Shown: positions 29,515 to 40,382, counted from the stretch's first letter. The stretch is 64,000 nucleotides of DNA from Leishmania mexicana MHOM/GT/2001/U1103 (GCF_000234665.1 NC_018308.1:340920-404919); one strand, 5' to 3'. The notes: generated by a model not told the origin, from the letters alone. Numbers and translations are program-made.

Positions 29515-29904
29515 CTAAGGGTCGTCCGAGTAGGAGCTACCCATGGTACTGAGAAAGTCGTCCGATACGTACGGCAAGATGTTGTACAGGAGACTCATGC
29601 GGTCCCGCATCACGTTGTTGCTCAGCCCCATTCGCGCCTCCGTCACCTCCGAGACCGCCTCCGCCCAGGCCGAGGACGATGCCGAGGCGAGCACATCGGC
29701 AAATCGGTTCGTCTCAACCATAAGCCGCAGTGAGGTGATGAGCTCGTCGTTCGTGAGGCGGGCGCTCACGCGCTTGATGTCGTCCGCGGTGACGCGGCTA
29801 ATGTCTGCCTTGCTGACACGAATCAGGCGCCGCTCCAACGGCAGCGATGCCGCCATGGATGGTGACGGCCGCGCGTTGGCGGCCGCGGAAGAGAAGAGCC
29901 ACAT
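29515..29904 (-). CDS. Small hypothetical protein, 129 residues
   Basis: Not recognised, but the composition is unlike the surrounding UTR. Start MWLFSSAAANARPSPSMAAS. The body reads as a helical domain with balanced charge (RLIRVSKADISRVTADDIKR, LTNDELITSLRLMVETNRFA) and ends SSYSDDP. The first 20 residues are Ala/Ser/Arg-rich and could be a short mitochondrial targeting sequence, but this is weak. There is no membrane span. The low-complexity gaps on both sides make it a discrete gene. Confidence 0.75.
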   Translation of the reverse strand: MWLFSSAAANARPSPSMAASLPLERRLIRVSKADISRVTADDIKRVSARLTNDELITSLRLMVETNRFADVLASASSSAWAEAVSEVTEARMGLSNNVMRDRMSLLYNILPYVSDDFLSTMGSSYSDDP

Positions 29905-30736
29905 GTGACGCGAATTCTGGCCGACGCACGGCCGTGGCTGCTTGCCACCGCCGGTGCAGAAGAAGGGAGGTGGTGTGTGTGGGAGAAGGGCGGCACGTTG
30001 GGAAGGAGAAAGGATGGCGCGTGGCGGCGGTCCCTCTGCATGCGCTGCCTACCACGACATCTTCTCACATACATCATCACCATCATTGGCGCACGTGCCT
30101 TCGACAAGCCTCGCAAGCCTTTCATGATGCGTTGAGGCGAGTTTGAAGCCAGCGTGAGAGTTCGCGACGGTGGTGAGGAGCAGCGAGCAGAGGGCGCAAG
30201 CACAAAGACTGCAGCCACCGTAGCGGGTGTGGCTCTCCCGCCGGCGTCCCTCCTCCCTCCACTCTCCACGCAAGCTCGGCGTGGTTCTCGCATCAACGGT
30301 CACCCCTCCCGCCCCAACACTACCGGGCGCGTCGGATGGAATGCCGGATAGTCAACGAGATGACGCTTGTGTGGGCTCAACAACAGCGGTCCCCCGACAT
30401 CCGTTGCTCACGCTGTCGGCCTTGCTTTCGGTTCCCCTTCATCATGGTCAGTCCCAGCTGGAGAATTTGGACAGTTTCTTGTCCATTATACCGCATCGCA
30501 GTGGACACACACACACGCACGCAGGCATGTATGCGTACGTGAGTGCACTGCCTCTGGTGCGCACCTTGCCAGCGTCGCCGTCCGCCTGCAGTGCCACAAG
30601 AAGAGGGGAGGGGGGCTGACTGGCTGACTGACTGGTTGGTTGGTTGGTTGGTTGGGGGGGGGGTGATGATGATGATACGGGGACAGAAGGAAGCGACGAT
30701 AGTTGGCCGAAGCAGAGCCGCTGTCAGCGCACTCCC
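29905..30736. other. Intergenic region, 29905-30736
   Basis: Contains a (TTGG)n repeat followed by a G run at 30633-30662 and a short CA repeat near 30506-30518. No gene seen. Confidence 0.65.
30633..30662. repeat. (TTGG)n repeat ending in a G run
   Basis: Five TTGG units followed by nine or more G, just 3' of the TCF25-like gene in transcript sense. Confidence 0.85.
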
Positions 30737-33403
30737 TCACTGGTGCGCCGCTTGGGCGTCCTCGTCACCATCGCCCGGAGCCGCGTCCTCGCTCCCGCCG
30801 CTGGCGACGCTGTACCACTCTTGCTCCTCCTTGTCTTCGCTCTCGTCGACATCGTACCAGTCGCGCTCCTCGCCGCCAGTCTCGTCGTCTCCAGACCCTT
30901 CGCGGGCGCCGCCCCAGATGCGGTCGTGGAACTCGCGACGCACCTCGTCGAGCAGGTTGCGCACGTACTCGTTCTCGCCGAACGTCTCAAGGTTGCCCCG
31001 CAGCATCTGCATGACTCGCTGCACGGCGGGCGGCTGCGCGCCGTCCTCACCAACCCCTAGACCAAGCACGGCGGCCTCCTGTGTCATGGCCAGCTCCGCA
31101 GCGTCAGGCTCGAGCAGATCGGCAGGAATCGGCGCCACACTCGCGCCCATGACGGAGTCGCGGGTGATGTTGCGGTAGCGTGACTGACCACCACAGGTGA
31201 CAGACGACGGCTCGCTGGCGGTTTCCTCACTGCCGTCACCACTGTCGGAAGCACGCACGTCCGTGGCGGGCTCGGAGAGCATACGCCGCACGACATGCCG
31301 CAGAAGCGAGACACACTCGCTCAGCTTCCACAGCTCCTCGTGACGGGCCACGAATAAATCGGCCAGGCGGCTGTGCACGGCGGCATCCGCAGCGCTGTCA
31401 GGGTGGCCGTCTGCCTGCCCCATGAGCTGCTGCCACACACTTGCCTGGGACGACGATGAGAGCGTTGCTCCCTCGGTGCCACACACCACGTCGACACCAC
31501 CGAGCGCGTCCAGCAGGCGCACCGCCGCCTGTGGAAAGCGCAGCACGGCCGCCGAGAGCAGCTCCACTGCGGACGGGGTGGCGGCCAGAGAAGCACGCTG
31601 CGCATCCGTGAGCCCACGGAGCACCTTTGACGGCAGGCCCGCACAGCCGCTCACCTCGTCCGAGCGCTGACGCGCCTCCTCGCGTTCAATGAAGTGCTTC
31701 GCCAGCGCCCAGCTGAACGCATAGTTAGGGAGGCGCAGCACGTCTTCGGCGAGCGCGGCGTCACGCAGCGTCAGCCCCGCAGCCGCCAGCGCCTCCTTCA
31801 CATCCGCCTCCTCAGAGTCGGCGGCAGCACCGCAGCGAGGCTGCCTGCGTGCCGCACGCACCGCAAGGGCGCGGTGGCGCACCTCCAGCAGCCACACCCA
31901 CCGCTTTGCTCGCAGCGCAGTGTAGTCGAGCAGTAACAGCATGCCGCACGGGTCGTCTGGGTCGAGGGAGAGAAGGCAGCGAGTGCGCTCGTAGGCGGTG
32001 CGCAGGCAGCCGCGCTTCAGTGCCGCATGCACGCCGCGCTGCAGCACTTGAAATATGAGTGTGTTGGCGCTGCGGTGGCATGGCAGCTGCCGCGATACCC
32101 ACGTTCCCGAGAGAGAAAAGCGGCGCAGCACGACGCCGACTTGGTACAGCGCCACATCCAGCAGCTCCATCGCAAAGGCGCTCTCCCCGGTAGCCTCCAT
32201 CGCGTACACGCACTGCAGCAGCGTCGGAATGTGATAGACGCGGTTTCGCGCAAGGCAGTCGACGAGGTCCTGCACGCCGCCCAAGCGTTCCTGGCACGCC
32301 TCCAGCGACGCCTGCGCGCGCTGAAAGGCGTTGGAGGAGCAGACGAGGAGGTAGGCGCGCCACGCCTGGCCCCACACGTCGTGCGCCTCTTCGGTGGTGA
32401 GGAAAATGCCGAGGGAGTCGTACGGGATCCAGCGATAGCGGTTAGGCGTTGCGAAGGCACTGTGAACAAACTTCACCGACATGTGATGTGCGGGGAAGAA
32501 GGACACGCTGCCGGTGTCCCGCACGCGGCCGTCAGCGCGGCGGTGCGGCGTGCGACCGTCGCCGACGTCCTCGACTGCCTCTGCGCCAAACACGCGAATC
32601 CGCTCCAGACGCGTGTCGAGCTGATTGACATCGCAGGCCATCAAGAGTTGAAGAAACGAGATCTCGCCAGCACCGCCTCCTGCCACCGCACCGCCCGTTG
32701 ACGGGCCCGTTCCTGCTGAAGATGCCGCGATCAGCACCGACCCACCAGCGGGGTGATGCTCCGCTACAGGGCTGCCCACGTGACTGCTGCTAGCAGGGTC
32801 GACCTGCTCATTTTGACGCCGCGCCAACACGGCATCCAGCAGCGCCTCCTCCTCCGCCTGCCGCTGTCGCTGCTGCTGCCGCCGCGACTTCCTCCTCTCC
32901 GCCGTCCGCCGCTTTTTAGCGTCTTCGGCGGCGGCGGCGGCAGCGGTCTCCTCCGCACGGGCCGCCGCGTCTTCCATCTGCGCTTTCTTGGCGCTCCGCC
33001 TTGCCGTGCCGCTGTTGGCGTGCTCCTCATCTTCGCTCACCTCCTCCCAGTCGTCCGTCGTGGCGCTGGTCGCCGGCGGCGGTGCTGGAGCAGAGGTTGC
33101 TGCCTTGCTCGCATCCATCTTGCTCTTCTTGGGTCGCTCTGATGTACTCGACGAGAGCGCAGGAGGGCCAGCGAGGATGTCAGTCCCTGGCACCTGTGGT
33201 GCGGCAGACGTTGTCGGGATGGGGGCCGGTGAGGCGGCAGCCTCCGTCATCTTCTTCGACTTATTCTTATGTCGGTGGTGGTGGTCCGACTTCCTCACCT
33301 GCATCGTCCTCGGCACCGCATCGTCATCGTCAAAGTCGTCTGCGTCGAGGCCGGTGGCACGATCGACGAGATCCTGCAAGCGGCGCATCTGCCGAGTGGA
33401 CAT
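30737..33403 (-). CDS. TCF25/Nulp1/Rqc1 family protein, 888 residues
   Basis: Homologue of yeast Rqc1 and human TCF25, a component of the ribosome-associated quality control complex that helps Ltn1 ubiquitylate stalled nascent chains on 60S subunits. Start MSTRQMRRLQDLVDRATGLD matches the conserved family beginning (MSxRxxRRL). Residues 20-250 are low-complexity: acidic, then Lys/Arg/Ala-rich with AEERRKSRRQQQRQRQ-like coils. The conserved domain runs about 310-560: RYRWIPYDSLGIFLTTEEAH, RVYHIPTLLQCVYAMEATGE, then the most diagnostic region (ALKRGCLRTAYERTRCLLSL, DPDDPCGMLLLLDYTALRAK), about residues 435-505, which parallels the human [30 protein letters not shown] stretch. The acidic C-terminus ends near DGDEDAQAAHQ. 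Nucleocytosolic. Confidence 0.85.
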   Translation of the reverse strand: MSTRQMRRLQDLVDRATGLDADDFDDDDAVPRTMQVRKSDHHHRHKNKSKKMTEAAASPAPIPTTSAAPQVPGTDILAGPPALSSSTSERPKKSKMDASKAATSAPAPPPATSATTDDWEEVSEDEEHANSGTARRSAKKAQMEDAAARAEETAAAAAAEDAKKRRTAERRKSRRQQQRQRQAEEEALLDAVLARRQNEQVDPASSSHVGSPVAEHHPAGGSVLIAASSAGTGPSTGGAVAGGGAGEISFLQLLMACDVNQLDTRLERIRVFGAEAVEDVGDGRTPHRRADGRVRDTGSVSFFPAHHMSVKFVHSAFATPNRYRWIPYDSLGIFLTTEEAHDVWGQAWRAYLLVCSSNAFQRAQASLEACQERLGGVQDLVDCLARNRVYHIPTLLQCVYAMEATGESAFAMELLDVALYQVGVVLRRFSLSGTWVSRQLPCHRSANTLIFQVLQRGVHAALKRGCLRTAYERTRCLLSLDPDDPCGMLLLLDYTALRAKRWVWLLEVRHRALAVRAARRQPRCGAAADSEEADVKEALAAAGLTLRDAALAEDVLRLPNYAFSWALAKHFIEREEARQRSDEVSGCAGLPSKVLRGLTDAQRASLAATPSAVELLSAAVLRFPQAAVRLLDALGGVDVVCGTEGATLSSSSQASVWQQLMGQADGHPDSAADAAVHSRLADLFVARHEELWKLSECVSLLRHVVRRMLSEPATDVRASDSGDGSEETASEPSSVTCGGQSRYRNITRDSVMGASVAPIPADLLEPDAAELAMTQEAAVLGLGVGEDGAQPPAVQRVMQMLRGNLETFGENEYVRNLLDEVRREFHDRIWGGAREGSGDDETGGEERDWYDVDESEDKEEQEWYSVASGGSEDAAPGDGDEDAQAAHQ

Positions 33404-34124
33404 GATGGTCGGTGCACGCACGCGGTGACGAGAGAGGAGAACGATACGCACAGAGAGGCGGCCAGGGGGGAGACGACGCGTGTATCCGTGGAGGTGGTGG
33501 TGGTGGGGGGATGTGTGGCCAGAGAGGAAACTGCCCAGAATGCCCATGCGCATGCACTCGCTCACGTACAAGGACAGAGAAGAGCGACACTACGCAGCTG
33601 ATATCCCTTCCCGCAGGAGAGGCGAACAGAGGGAGAGACGGAGGGGGGAAGGGAGGGGATGGTGGCGCAAGTACGGCATCACCGCGTGCACGTCTGTCTG
33701 CGTGTAAGGGACATGACACTCGCCGAGGTCGGAAGGACAAGATGCGGAAGTGGCGGTGGTGGTGGTGGGGATGCTCACCCCTTCTTGCACAGCTGCGGCG
33801 TGGCTTGAAACTGCGTTGGATGAGTCCATGAATGGAGAAGGCGCCGTGCTTCTTGTGCTATCCGAAGCGCACACGTATATGTCTAACGGACAGAGCACGA
33901 ATTCCGTGGATCTAGTTCTATGCACCACAACCAGAGGTGACACGCGGGTGCGCGGCACGGAAGGACACGAAAGGCGTACCGCCCCCCGCTCTGCGCCCCC
34001 TCCCCTTCCCTCTCTTCTCCCTCCTCGCCGGAGGAGGGGGAGGAGGCATGAGAGCAGTGCTGCGCAACCGCCTGTGTCGGTCTGTCTCACTCAAACACCT
34101 GCATGCACTTTATTCGTTGGCGGC
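33404..34124. other. Intergenic region, 33404-34124
   Basis: Purine-rich patches near 33618-33665 and 34020-34047 on the plus strand. A minus frame at 33590-34090 was considered and rejected as low-complexity. Confidence 0.6.
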
Positions 34125-37100
34125 TCAGCGAGGGAGCGACAAGGCACGCAGAGACGGCGGCCGCGCTGGGAGGCAGCTTCCATCGACGCTCCCCCGTCCG
34201 GTGCTGTAGGAATACCCCGACAGCCCATCATTCATGGAGGCAGAGCGCCGTGCCTCGTTCCAGAGCTTGCCGTGGGCCGCAGCGGCCGAGTGAGAAGCCG
34301 GTGGACTCCAAGACGACAGCGACCGCGGCGGCCGCAAACGGGACCAAGGAGAAACGTTGTAGAGGTGTTCACCAGCTGCTGCGGCGGCTGCAGCGGGCAC
34401 CGGCGAACTGCAAGATGCGGAGGGGCTGCTCGCTGCGGCATGCTGCGACGGGTGCGACGGCGTCAGTGGGTTTCTGCTCTGGCTGTGGCCGCTACACTGA
34501 CCCGATTGCGGGACCTCCCCCGACGTTCGAGTCGGGACGGCAGAGCCGGCGGAAGGGTGCTCCCTGGGTGGCGTGCGTGGTGGCTGGTGCTGGTGCTGGT
34601 ACTGCGGCTGGGACTGAGCCGCGATAAACGCCTCCAACGGGGGTGGGGAGCCAAGAGTACTGGTGGACGGTCGTTTCACGTCGCCGCTGCTGCCCCGATT
34701 TTGACAGGACTCGACAGGGACGTCGCCGCCGACGGCGTTGCGCGCCGTTGCACCGCCGTACCACGCCTCTGCAGACGTTATGTCACGAGGCCGACGCGTC
34801 ATCGTCCGAGGCTGCGCTATGACAGGCGACTTCACGGGCGCTAGTACAGCACCTTGCCGCAGGCGCACCACCTCCAGCGCTAGCTGTTGCACAGCGGCAA
34901 CGATGTGCTGGCGTAGAGGTGCGAGAGCCGCCATAGCAGACGAGTTGGTCGTCTCTAGGGAAGCGCCGCCAAGGTGTGGACACGATGCTGGCGACGCTGG
35001 TGAAACGGTTGTTGTTGACGCCACGCTTGGAGAGGTGGCGCCGGCCGTCGAAAGGCGCGCTGATACCAGCGACAGTGCTGTAGTTCGGCTAGTTGTCGTG
35101 TACTTGTGCGAGGCCGCGCCCGCGAGCTCCTTGTGCACGCCTTTCCTTGTCGGCGTTGCCTCTGCTGACACCATGACCACCGCCTCCACCTCTGGTGCCT
35201 CGTCATCGCCACCAAAGAGCTGCTTCTCCGTCGGCAACACGGCACCGTGGGAGTGCGACGCGCAGGAGCTGTCGCCGACGACTGCAGCATCGACCGAGAG
35301 CCGGAAGGGTGGCGCGTGGGCAATCTCGCCAATCGTCCTCAAGGTCGTCCTCTCCACATCCAGGTGTAGTGTAAGCTGTTCTTCTAGTGTTGCGCAGCGG
35401 CGCTTGGCAGCCGTCATCGCCCCCGTCGAGGCCCGCAGCTTCGTCTCAAGGCTTGAGATGTGCGCTTCGAGGGATGCTCGCTCCGTCCTCCACGCCTCCG
35501 CGGCCGTCCCGCGCGTGTGGCTCTCTTCCTGCTGCTGCTTCAGCAGCTGGGCCGCCTCACGGGCGTGGTACGTCTGCAGCTGCGCAAGGGCTGCCTTGTG
35601 CTTCTCCTTTAGCTCATCCAGCTCATCCGTAAGAGCTGTCTGCGCCACTGCGTGATCGCGAAGTGCAGTGGCCTGACGTGCGCCCTTGCCCTGCTCTCTG
35701 GCAAGGGCGGACTCCGCAGCATCTTTCAGCTGCGCCGCCTCCTCCGCAAGGGCCGCGCTGCGCTCGGCAGCCGCCTTTGCCTCCGCCACCGCGTCCTCGG
35801 ATGCTCTCTGCCTAGCCGTCGCCGCCGCACTCGTCGCCTTCAGCTCCGTCAGCTGTGCCTCCAGCTCCTCGCGCACCAGCGCAGCCGTCTCCAGCTGCGT
35901 CTCGCACGCTAGTCGCTGCTTCTCCGCGGTAAGCACCTCGCGGCGGGCAGCCTGCACATCCTCTTCATACTTCTTCATGGAGAGCGTGCGCCACTGGCAC
36001 TCCGCCTGCGCCTCCTGGAGCGCTGTGTGAGCCCGGTCAAGCTCTGTTTTGAGGTACCGGCAGGCCTGCTCGAGCTTCGCTGCAGTCGAGCCGGATCGCT
36101 CAGCACTGCCCCTCCTGGTGCCTGCGGGAGCGACGTCACCCCCAGGCGACGACTTCCGCCTCTGTGGGGGGAGCGACGAGACGCACCGGTGGAGCTCGCG
36201 CAACAGGAGAAGCGCTTGCGAGCTTTGGTGGCGCAGCTCGTGCGAGATGCTACACGCAGAGGTGCTGCCCTTGACATCGTTTGCCGGTGCCTCCCGGGTT
36301 GTCACACGCGCCGAATGCGGCGGCGACAACGTCCGCGCACACCGCTGGCCAGGCCCCGCCGCGGGTGGAGGGGGTGATGTGCGGTCGGTGCGAGGCTTCG
36401 GGGATGCGGCGCTGCAGTGCTCCCCCTTCGCGGTCAACGCTGCAAGCGAGAAATGACACCGTCTTTGTGCATCATCGCCGTCCTCCGAGGAGGACGGCTC
36501 CCGCGTGCGCTGTGCCGAGCCTGAGCGGGAGTGAGACTGCGAGATTGCGGAGCAGCTACGCAGATCATCCGAGATCTCATCGTGGTCGTCTTCGTACACA
36601 AGCGTGCTGTTCATGTGATCCCTGCGCCGATTGGCAGGAAATTGGCGACGGCTGCGCGAGGAGAGTCCAGGCGGCGGCGGCCTGACACGTCCCGCATCGT
36701 CGGTCCCGGAGGAAAGGCGTTGCTTCACGGTGAACAGCACATCCTGTAATGACTGCATCACACGCCCCTGGTCCTCTGATGCCGCTTGCAGCGTGTGCCG
36801 CGCGGCCTTCACTTCATCCTTGAGCGCTTCCCTCTGCTGCTGAAGTTCTGTGAAGCGGTGCATGCGCCGTCGAATGTCGTCCGTCTGCCGTTGTAGCGCG
36901 TCACGTGCGCTTGCCAGGGCTGCCTCGGCCTTCTCCCGCTCCGCAGTCACCGCACGCACCTCCGCCTCCTGGCGGTCAGCGGCCTCACGCAGCCGGGCAG
37001 CCTGCTCTGCGATGGTGGCGTCCCGCTCGCGCAGGGCAACCTCCATCGAGGCCATGCTCTGCGCCAGCTGACGCATCCGGAGATGGATGTCGGCGTACTC

Positions 37101-38534
37101 GTCCTCCGTTTCGGCAGACGCCTTCGCGGCGCGCTCTCGCAGGGCGGCGAGCTCGTCGTCCTGCTCCGCCACGCGTGCTTCCATCTCCCGTAGCTCTTTG
37201 CGCGCCTGGTGAAGCTGCGCCTCGAGCGTGTCCTGACGCTTCTCATAGCGTGCGCGCTGCGCCTCCCAATCAGCCCCCTCTGCCTTCAGCAGCATGCGCT
37301 GCTCCACCTCCTGCCGCTGTTGCTGCTGCTGCGCATCCCTTGCGTGGTATAACTCCACCTCCAGCCGCTTCATGGAGTCCTTCTGCGCCTGCTGCGTCTC
37401 GCGCGCCTTCTGCAGCGCGTGTCTCAGCTCCTTGCACTCCTCTGCTGCCTCGGTAAGCTTCTCCTGCAGCGTCGCCCTGTCAGCGCACACGGTGTTGTAG
37501 GCCTCGACAAGGTCGGCGTAGCGGCTCGCCTGTTCCTCGACCTCCTTACTGACCTGCTGAAGCACCGCCTCCTCCTCGGCATCTCGCTCCTTCTCGTAGC
37601 GGCGCAGAGCTGCGGCGACAACGGTTTCCATCTCAGCATGCGTCACGAGAACCGCCGCGTCGGGCTCGCCATCATCATCCCCTCCTGCCCTCTCTTCCCA
37701 CCTCCGCTCCTCCTCAGCAGCGATCTTGCCCTGGCGGCTGCCCTTTGTAGCAGACTGTGGCGGCGACGACACAGGGGAGGGAGCGTGGGGGCCTATACAA
37801 GGCGTTTCATCTGCTGGAGGCAGCGGCTGCCGGGCAGCCTCCACGTCGGCGTAGAGGCTGCGAGACGGTGAGGCAGGGGCGAGCGTCATGGCAACGGATG
37901 GAGGCGCCGTGGAGGCCGCCCCATCGCAGCCAGCATTGGCTTCGTGGTCGTCGAGGTGACACTTGTCGTACAATGCGTCCTCTCTGTACCGCTGACGATG
38001 GGGAGGGCGCTCAGCAGGTGGTTGCAGCATTGCCCCAGACGCGGAGGTGGGCAGACGGTCGCGACGTCGATGAGGGCGACGAGACTTGGCGGAAGGTCGA
38101 AGCTGTAAAGACGCCTCCCTGGCATCCTTGCCGTGCGGTGACAAGAAGTCCAGTGCGCTGGGCTCTGCGCGCGAGTGCACCATGGTGGCCGATGCCGCGC
38201 CGGCGGATGCAGCAGCACCAGCGGCAGATGGTGCACTTGCCAGGACGCTCCGCACGGTAGAGTGTGGCTGTGACGGCACCGACCTAGCAGGGGGAGCCGT
38301 GGTGTAGGTGACGGAAAAGGATGAGACAGGGGCGGCGGCCGGACGCTTTACGGAGCTTCCGCCAGCTTGGCCGCGGAGTCCTACTAGTTCTGGGGAAGTG
38401 GTGTCCATCAGCATCTCGAGGGCCGAGCGCACAACGCGGCGGCCGGAGTTTCGGCCACCGCTGCCGCTGTGCCCTGCCCCAGCAGCCGCGGTGGTGGTCG
38501 ATGACGTGCGACTCGGAGTGGTGAAGGCTGACAT
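34125..38534 (-). CDS. Large coiled-coil protein, 1469 residues
   Basis: Not assigned to a family. Start MSAFTTPSRTSSTTTAAAGA directly at 38534. Residues 1-290 are Ser/Ala/Pro-rich. Coiled coil 1 spans about 295-590 (VAAALRRYEKERDAEEEAVL through QQREALKDEVKAARHTLQAA). A Ser/Pro-rich linker follows, with SRSRRQFPANRRRDHM. Coiled coil 2 spans about 815-1065 (EQACRYLKTELDRAHTALQE, KEKHKAALAQLQTYHAREAA). The last 400 residues are Ser/Thr/Pro-rich. Architecture suits a structural protein of the cytoskeleton, flagellar base or Golgi, but sequence alone does not say which. The frame is intact throughout, with no enzyme motif or membrane span. Confidence 0.85.
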   Translation of the reverse strand: MSAFTTPSRTSSTTTAAAGAGHSGSGGRNSGRRVVRSALEMLMDTTSPELVGLRGQAGGSSVKRPAAAPVSSFSVTYTTAPPARSVPSQPHSTVRSVLASAPSAAGAAASAGAASATMVHSRAEPSALDFLSPHGKDAREASLQLRPSAKSRRPHRRRDRLPTSASGAMLQPPAERPPHRQRYREDALYDKCHLDDHEANAGCDGAASTAPPSVAMTLAPASPSRSLYADVEAARQPLPPADETPCIGPHAPSPVSSPPQSATKGSRQGKIAAEEERRWEERAGGDDDGEPDAAVLVTHAEMETVVAAALRRYEKERDAEEEAVLQQVSKEVEEQASRYADLVEAYNTVCADRATLQEKLTEAAEECKELRHALQKARETQQAQKDSMKRLEVELYHARDAQQQQQRQEVEQRMLLKAEGADWEAQRARYEKRQDTLEAQLHQARKELREMEARVAEQDDELAALRERAAKASAETEDEYADIHLRMRQLAQSMASMEVALRERDATIAEQAARLREAADRQEAEVRAVTAEREKAEAALASARDALQRQTDDIRRRMHRFTELQQQREALKDEVKAARHTLQAASEDQGRVMQSLQDVLFTVKQRLSSGTDDAGRVRPPPPGLSSRSRRQFPANRRRDHMNSTLVYEDDHDEISDDLRSCSAISQSHSRSGSAQRTREPSSSEDGDDAQRRCHFSLAALTAKGEHCSAASPKPRTDRTSPPPPAAGPGQRCARTLSPPHSARVTTREAPANDVKGSTSACSISHELRHQSSQALLLLRELHRCVSSLPPQRRKSSPGGDVAPAGTRRGSAERSGSTAAKLEQACRYLKTELDRAHTALQEAQAECQWRTLSMKKYEEDVQAARREVLTAEKQRLACETQLETAALVREELEAQLTELKATSAAATARQRASEDAVAEAKAAAERSAALAEEAAQLKDAAESALAREQGKGARQATALRDHAVAQTALTDELDELKEKHKAALAQLQTYHAREAAQLLKQQQEESHTRGTAAEAWRTERASLEAHISSLETKLRASTGAMTAAKRRCATLEEQLTLHLDVERTTLRTIGEIAHAPPFRLSVDAAVVGDSSCASHSHGAVLPTEKQLFGGDDEAPEVEAVVMVSAEATPTRKGVHKELAGAASHKYTTTSRTTALSLVSARLSTAGATSPSVASTTTVSPASPASCPHLGGASLETTNSSAMAALAPLRQHIVAAVQQLALEVVRLRQGAVLAPVKSPVIAQPRTMTRRPRDITSAEAWYGGATARNAVGGDVPVESCQNRGSSGDVKRPSTSTLGSPPPLEAFIAAQSQPQYQHQHQPPRTPPREHPSAGSAVPTRTSGEVPQSGQCSGHSQSRNPLTPSHPSQHAAASSPSASCSSPVPAAAAAAAGEHLYNVSPWSRLRPPRSLSSWSPPASHSAAAAHGKLWNEARRSASMNDGLSGYSYSTGRGSVDGSCLPARPPSLRALSLPR

Positions 38535-38889
38535 GAAGCAAGCAGGAAAGAGAGCTCTCTCACTGGGTGTGTGTGTGTGTGTGTGTGTGGCTGGCAGGTG
38601 GCTGCACTAAGAGCTGTAGGAGCTGCAGTGGTGGTACAACTGCGTGTATGAGTGGTCTATCGATGTGTTGTGGACTGACTGCAAGCTGTGTGTGCTTGCG
38701 TGTATCCTTGTATGTGCGCGTGTGTCTACGGACGTCTTCGTGTACTTGCTGGAGAGCACGAGGGAGGCGGCTTTTTTTTCCGGTGCGCCTCTGACGGGCA
38801 CACACTGGCTATCTCCTCTCCAGGTGCCCGTTCGCGCTCCGTCCTTCCCTTCCCAGTCGGTCCAGCTGCTGCTGAGGCCGGTGCTGGCG

Positions 38890-38929
<40 letters not shown>

Positions 38930-40052
38930 TGGGGGGAAGGGCAGACCATACGCGATGAAGGAAAGGACAACAATGGTGGGCGGGCGTAAAGGCGGAACGC
39001 CGGAGAGGCCACGAGTGCATGCGCATGAAACACTCATCGACATACAAAGAACATGAGCGAAGGGGAGGAAGCACCGCGGCTGCCTGCGTACCTTGAGGGC
39101 AGTCACACCACCACCGGCGGCATCACCTGCTTCGCTCCCGTTGCCATCGCCACAGTTCCCAGTGTGTCACAACGTTGGCGTGCATGTTCGAGGCCGCATG
39201 TCCGTCGCCGAAACAGAAAGGATGACGGGGCCGCTTGTGTGGCGCTTCGTCATTGTTGTGTCTCACGCCTCAAGTCAGCGGTGATCGCATCGGTAGCCGC
39301 CCAATGTGGCGGCTGGGGAGGGTCAGGCACTGTGCAACTTGCCCGCCGCGAGCAGAGCAGAGAGACGTGCGTTCTAGTTCGAGTGTGTGCGCTAGGGGGT
39401 GGGGGTGAGCAGCAGGTGTGCGGGGCGGTGTTGGCCACACTCGCCCTTGAGACCGTCCCCCTCTGCCATCCCCGCACACACGAAGAGGGAGAAGACACGG
39501 AGGCCACCTCCGTTCACGCGACGCAGCGCTTCCACGCGCGTATTCGCTCTCGACAAGGTGGAGGCCGAGGGAGGGGGGAGGGAGAGGTGGGCGGCGGCCT
39601 CCGTCATGGGAGCTATACGCGGCTCGTGCTCCCACGCCCCATCGGGGGCGCACGTGTGCGGGTGAACAAACAGACACTGAGGAGAGTTCATGTGTGGGGC
39701 GGTGACGCCGCCCTGATGGAGATGAGGCATCGATGGCGACAGTGTAGCCGATCTAGATAGGCCTGCATGTGTCGCTGTGTGTGTGTGTGTGTTCCTGTGA
39801 GCAGCCCGGTAAGGGAGGGACAGGAGGCGGGGACATCCTCATGCGCAACGGCAAGCTACCGATACACCCCACCCCCGATCCAGGGCCGATTTGAAACAGT
39901 AACGGTAGTGGCAGCCGCTGCAGCTACGGAGACACTGCACGCACGTCTAGGAGAAAGAGGAGCTACAGGCGCTGCGCATGCCGCTATTCTTTGGCCACCG
40001 CCCCCCTGCCCCTCCGCTCTCTGTCTGAGACGGACTGCCGGCTCTCTCGCTC
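38535..40052. other. Intergenic region, 38535-40052
   Basis: Contains (GT)n at about 38566-38588, the long (TG)n at 38890-38928 and another (GT)n near 39777-39792. Long frames on both strands here are low-complexity or Arg-rich and are not accepted. Confidence 0.65.
38890..38928. repeat. (TG)n microsatellite
   Basis: About 19 TG units without interruption. Confidence 0.95.
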
Positions 40053-40382
40053 TCATGCCGCGCGAGAGCCAAGCGGATGATAATGACGAATCATTTCGTT
40101 GATCGCCCTCACGTACTCCTCCTCCACGTATGCACGCTTCGAGCCCTCTTCCTGCACAACGGCCTGCCTGGCCTCCTCCAGTGCACGCCGGCTCTGCAGC
40201 CATTCCTTCTTAAACTGTGCCACGCACAGGAGCTGATCGTCCAGATCCCCTGACATGATGTCGATCAGTTTGAGCCGTGCCTTGGCCTCCCGCCGCTCGC
40301 ACTCCAGGCGGATAACGCGCTCCGTTTTGAAGAAGTGGTGCAGCGTCACCTCCGCCGCCTGCTGTGGCTTTACTCGGGACAT
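40053..40382 (-). CDS. Small coiled-coil hypothetical protein, 109 residues
   Basis: Not recognised. Start MSRVKPQQAAEVTLHHFFKT; the frame above it is open 138 codons but low-complexity. The whole chain is predicted helical and charged: RVIRLECERREAKARLKLID, QFKKEWLQSRRALEEARQAV, YVEEEYVRAINEMIRHYHPL. The length and single helical domain suggest a subunit of a larger complex. It has no targeting signal. Composition and balanced residues argue strongly for a real gene. Confidence 0.78.
   Translation of the reverse strand: MSRVKPQQAAEVTLHHFFKTERVIRLECERREAKARLKLIDIMSGDLDDQLLCVAQFKKEWLQSRRALEEARQAVVQEEGSKRAYVEEEYVRAINEMIRHYHPLGSRAA

Noticed and set aside
33590..34090. Minus-strand frame of 166 codons before the TCF25-like gene
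   Set aside because: Composition is like UTR (Arg/Gly, then Thr/Ser/Leu-rich) with no conserved-looking block.
39053..39760. Plus-strand frame of 235 codons
   Set aside because: Opposite to all genes in the cluster, Arg/Gly/Val-rich with no motif; likely chance in GC-rich DNA.
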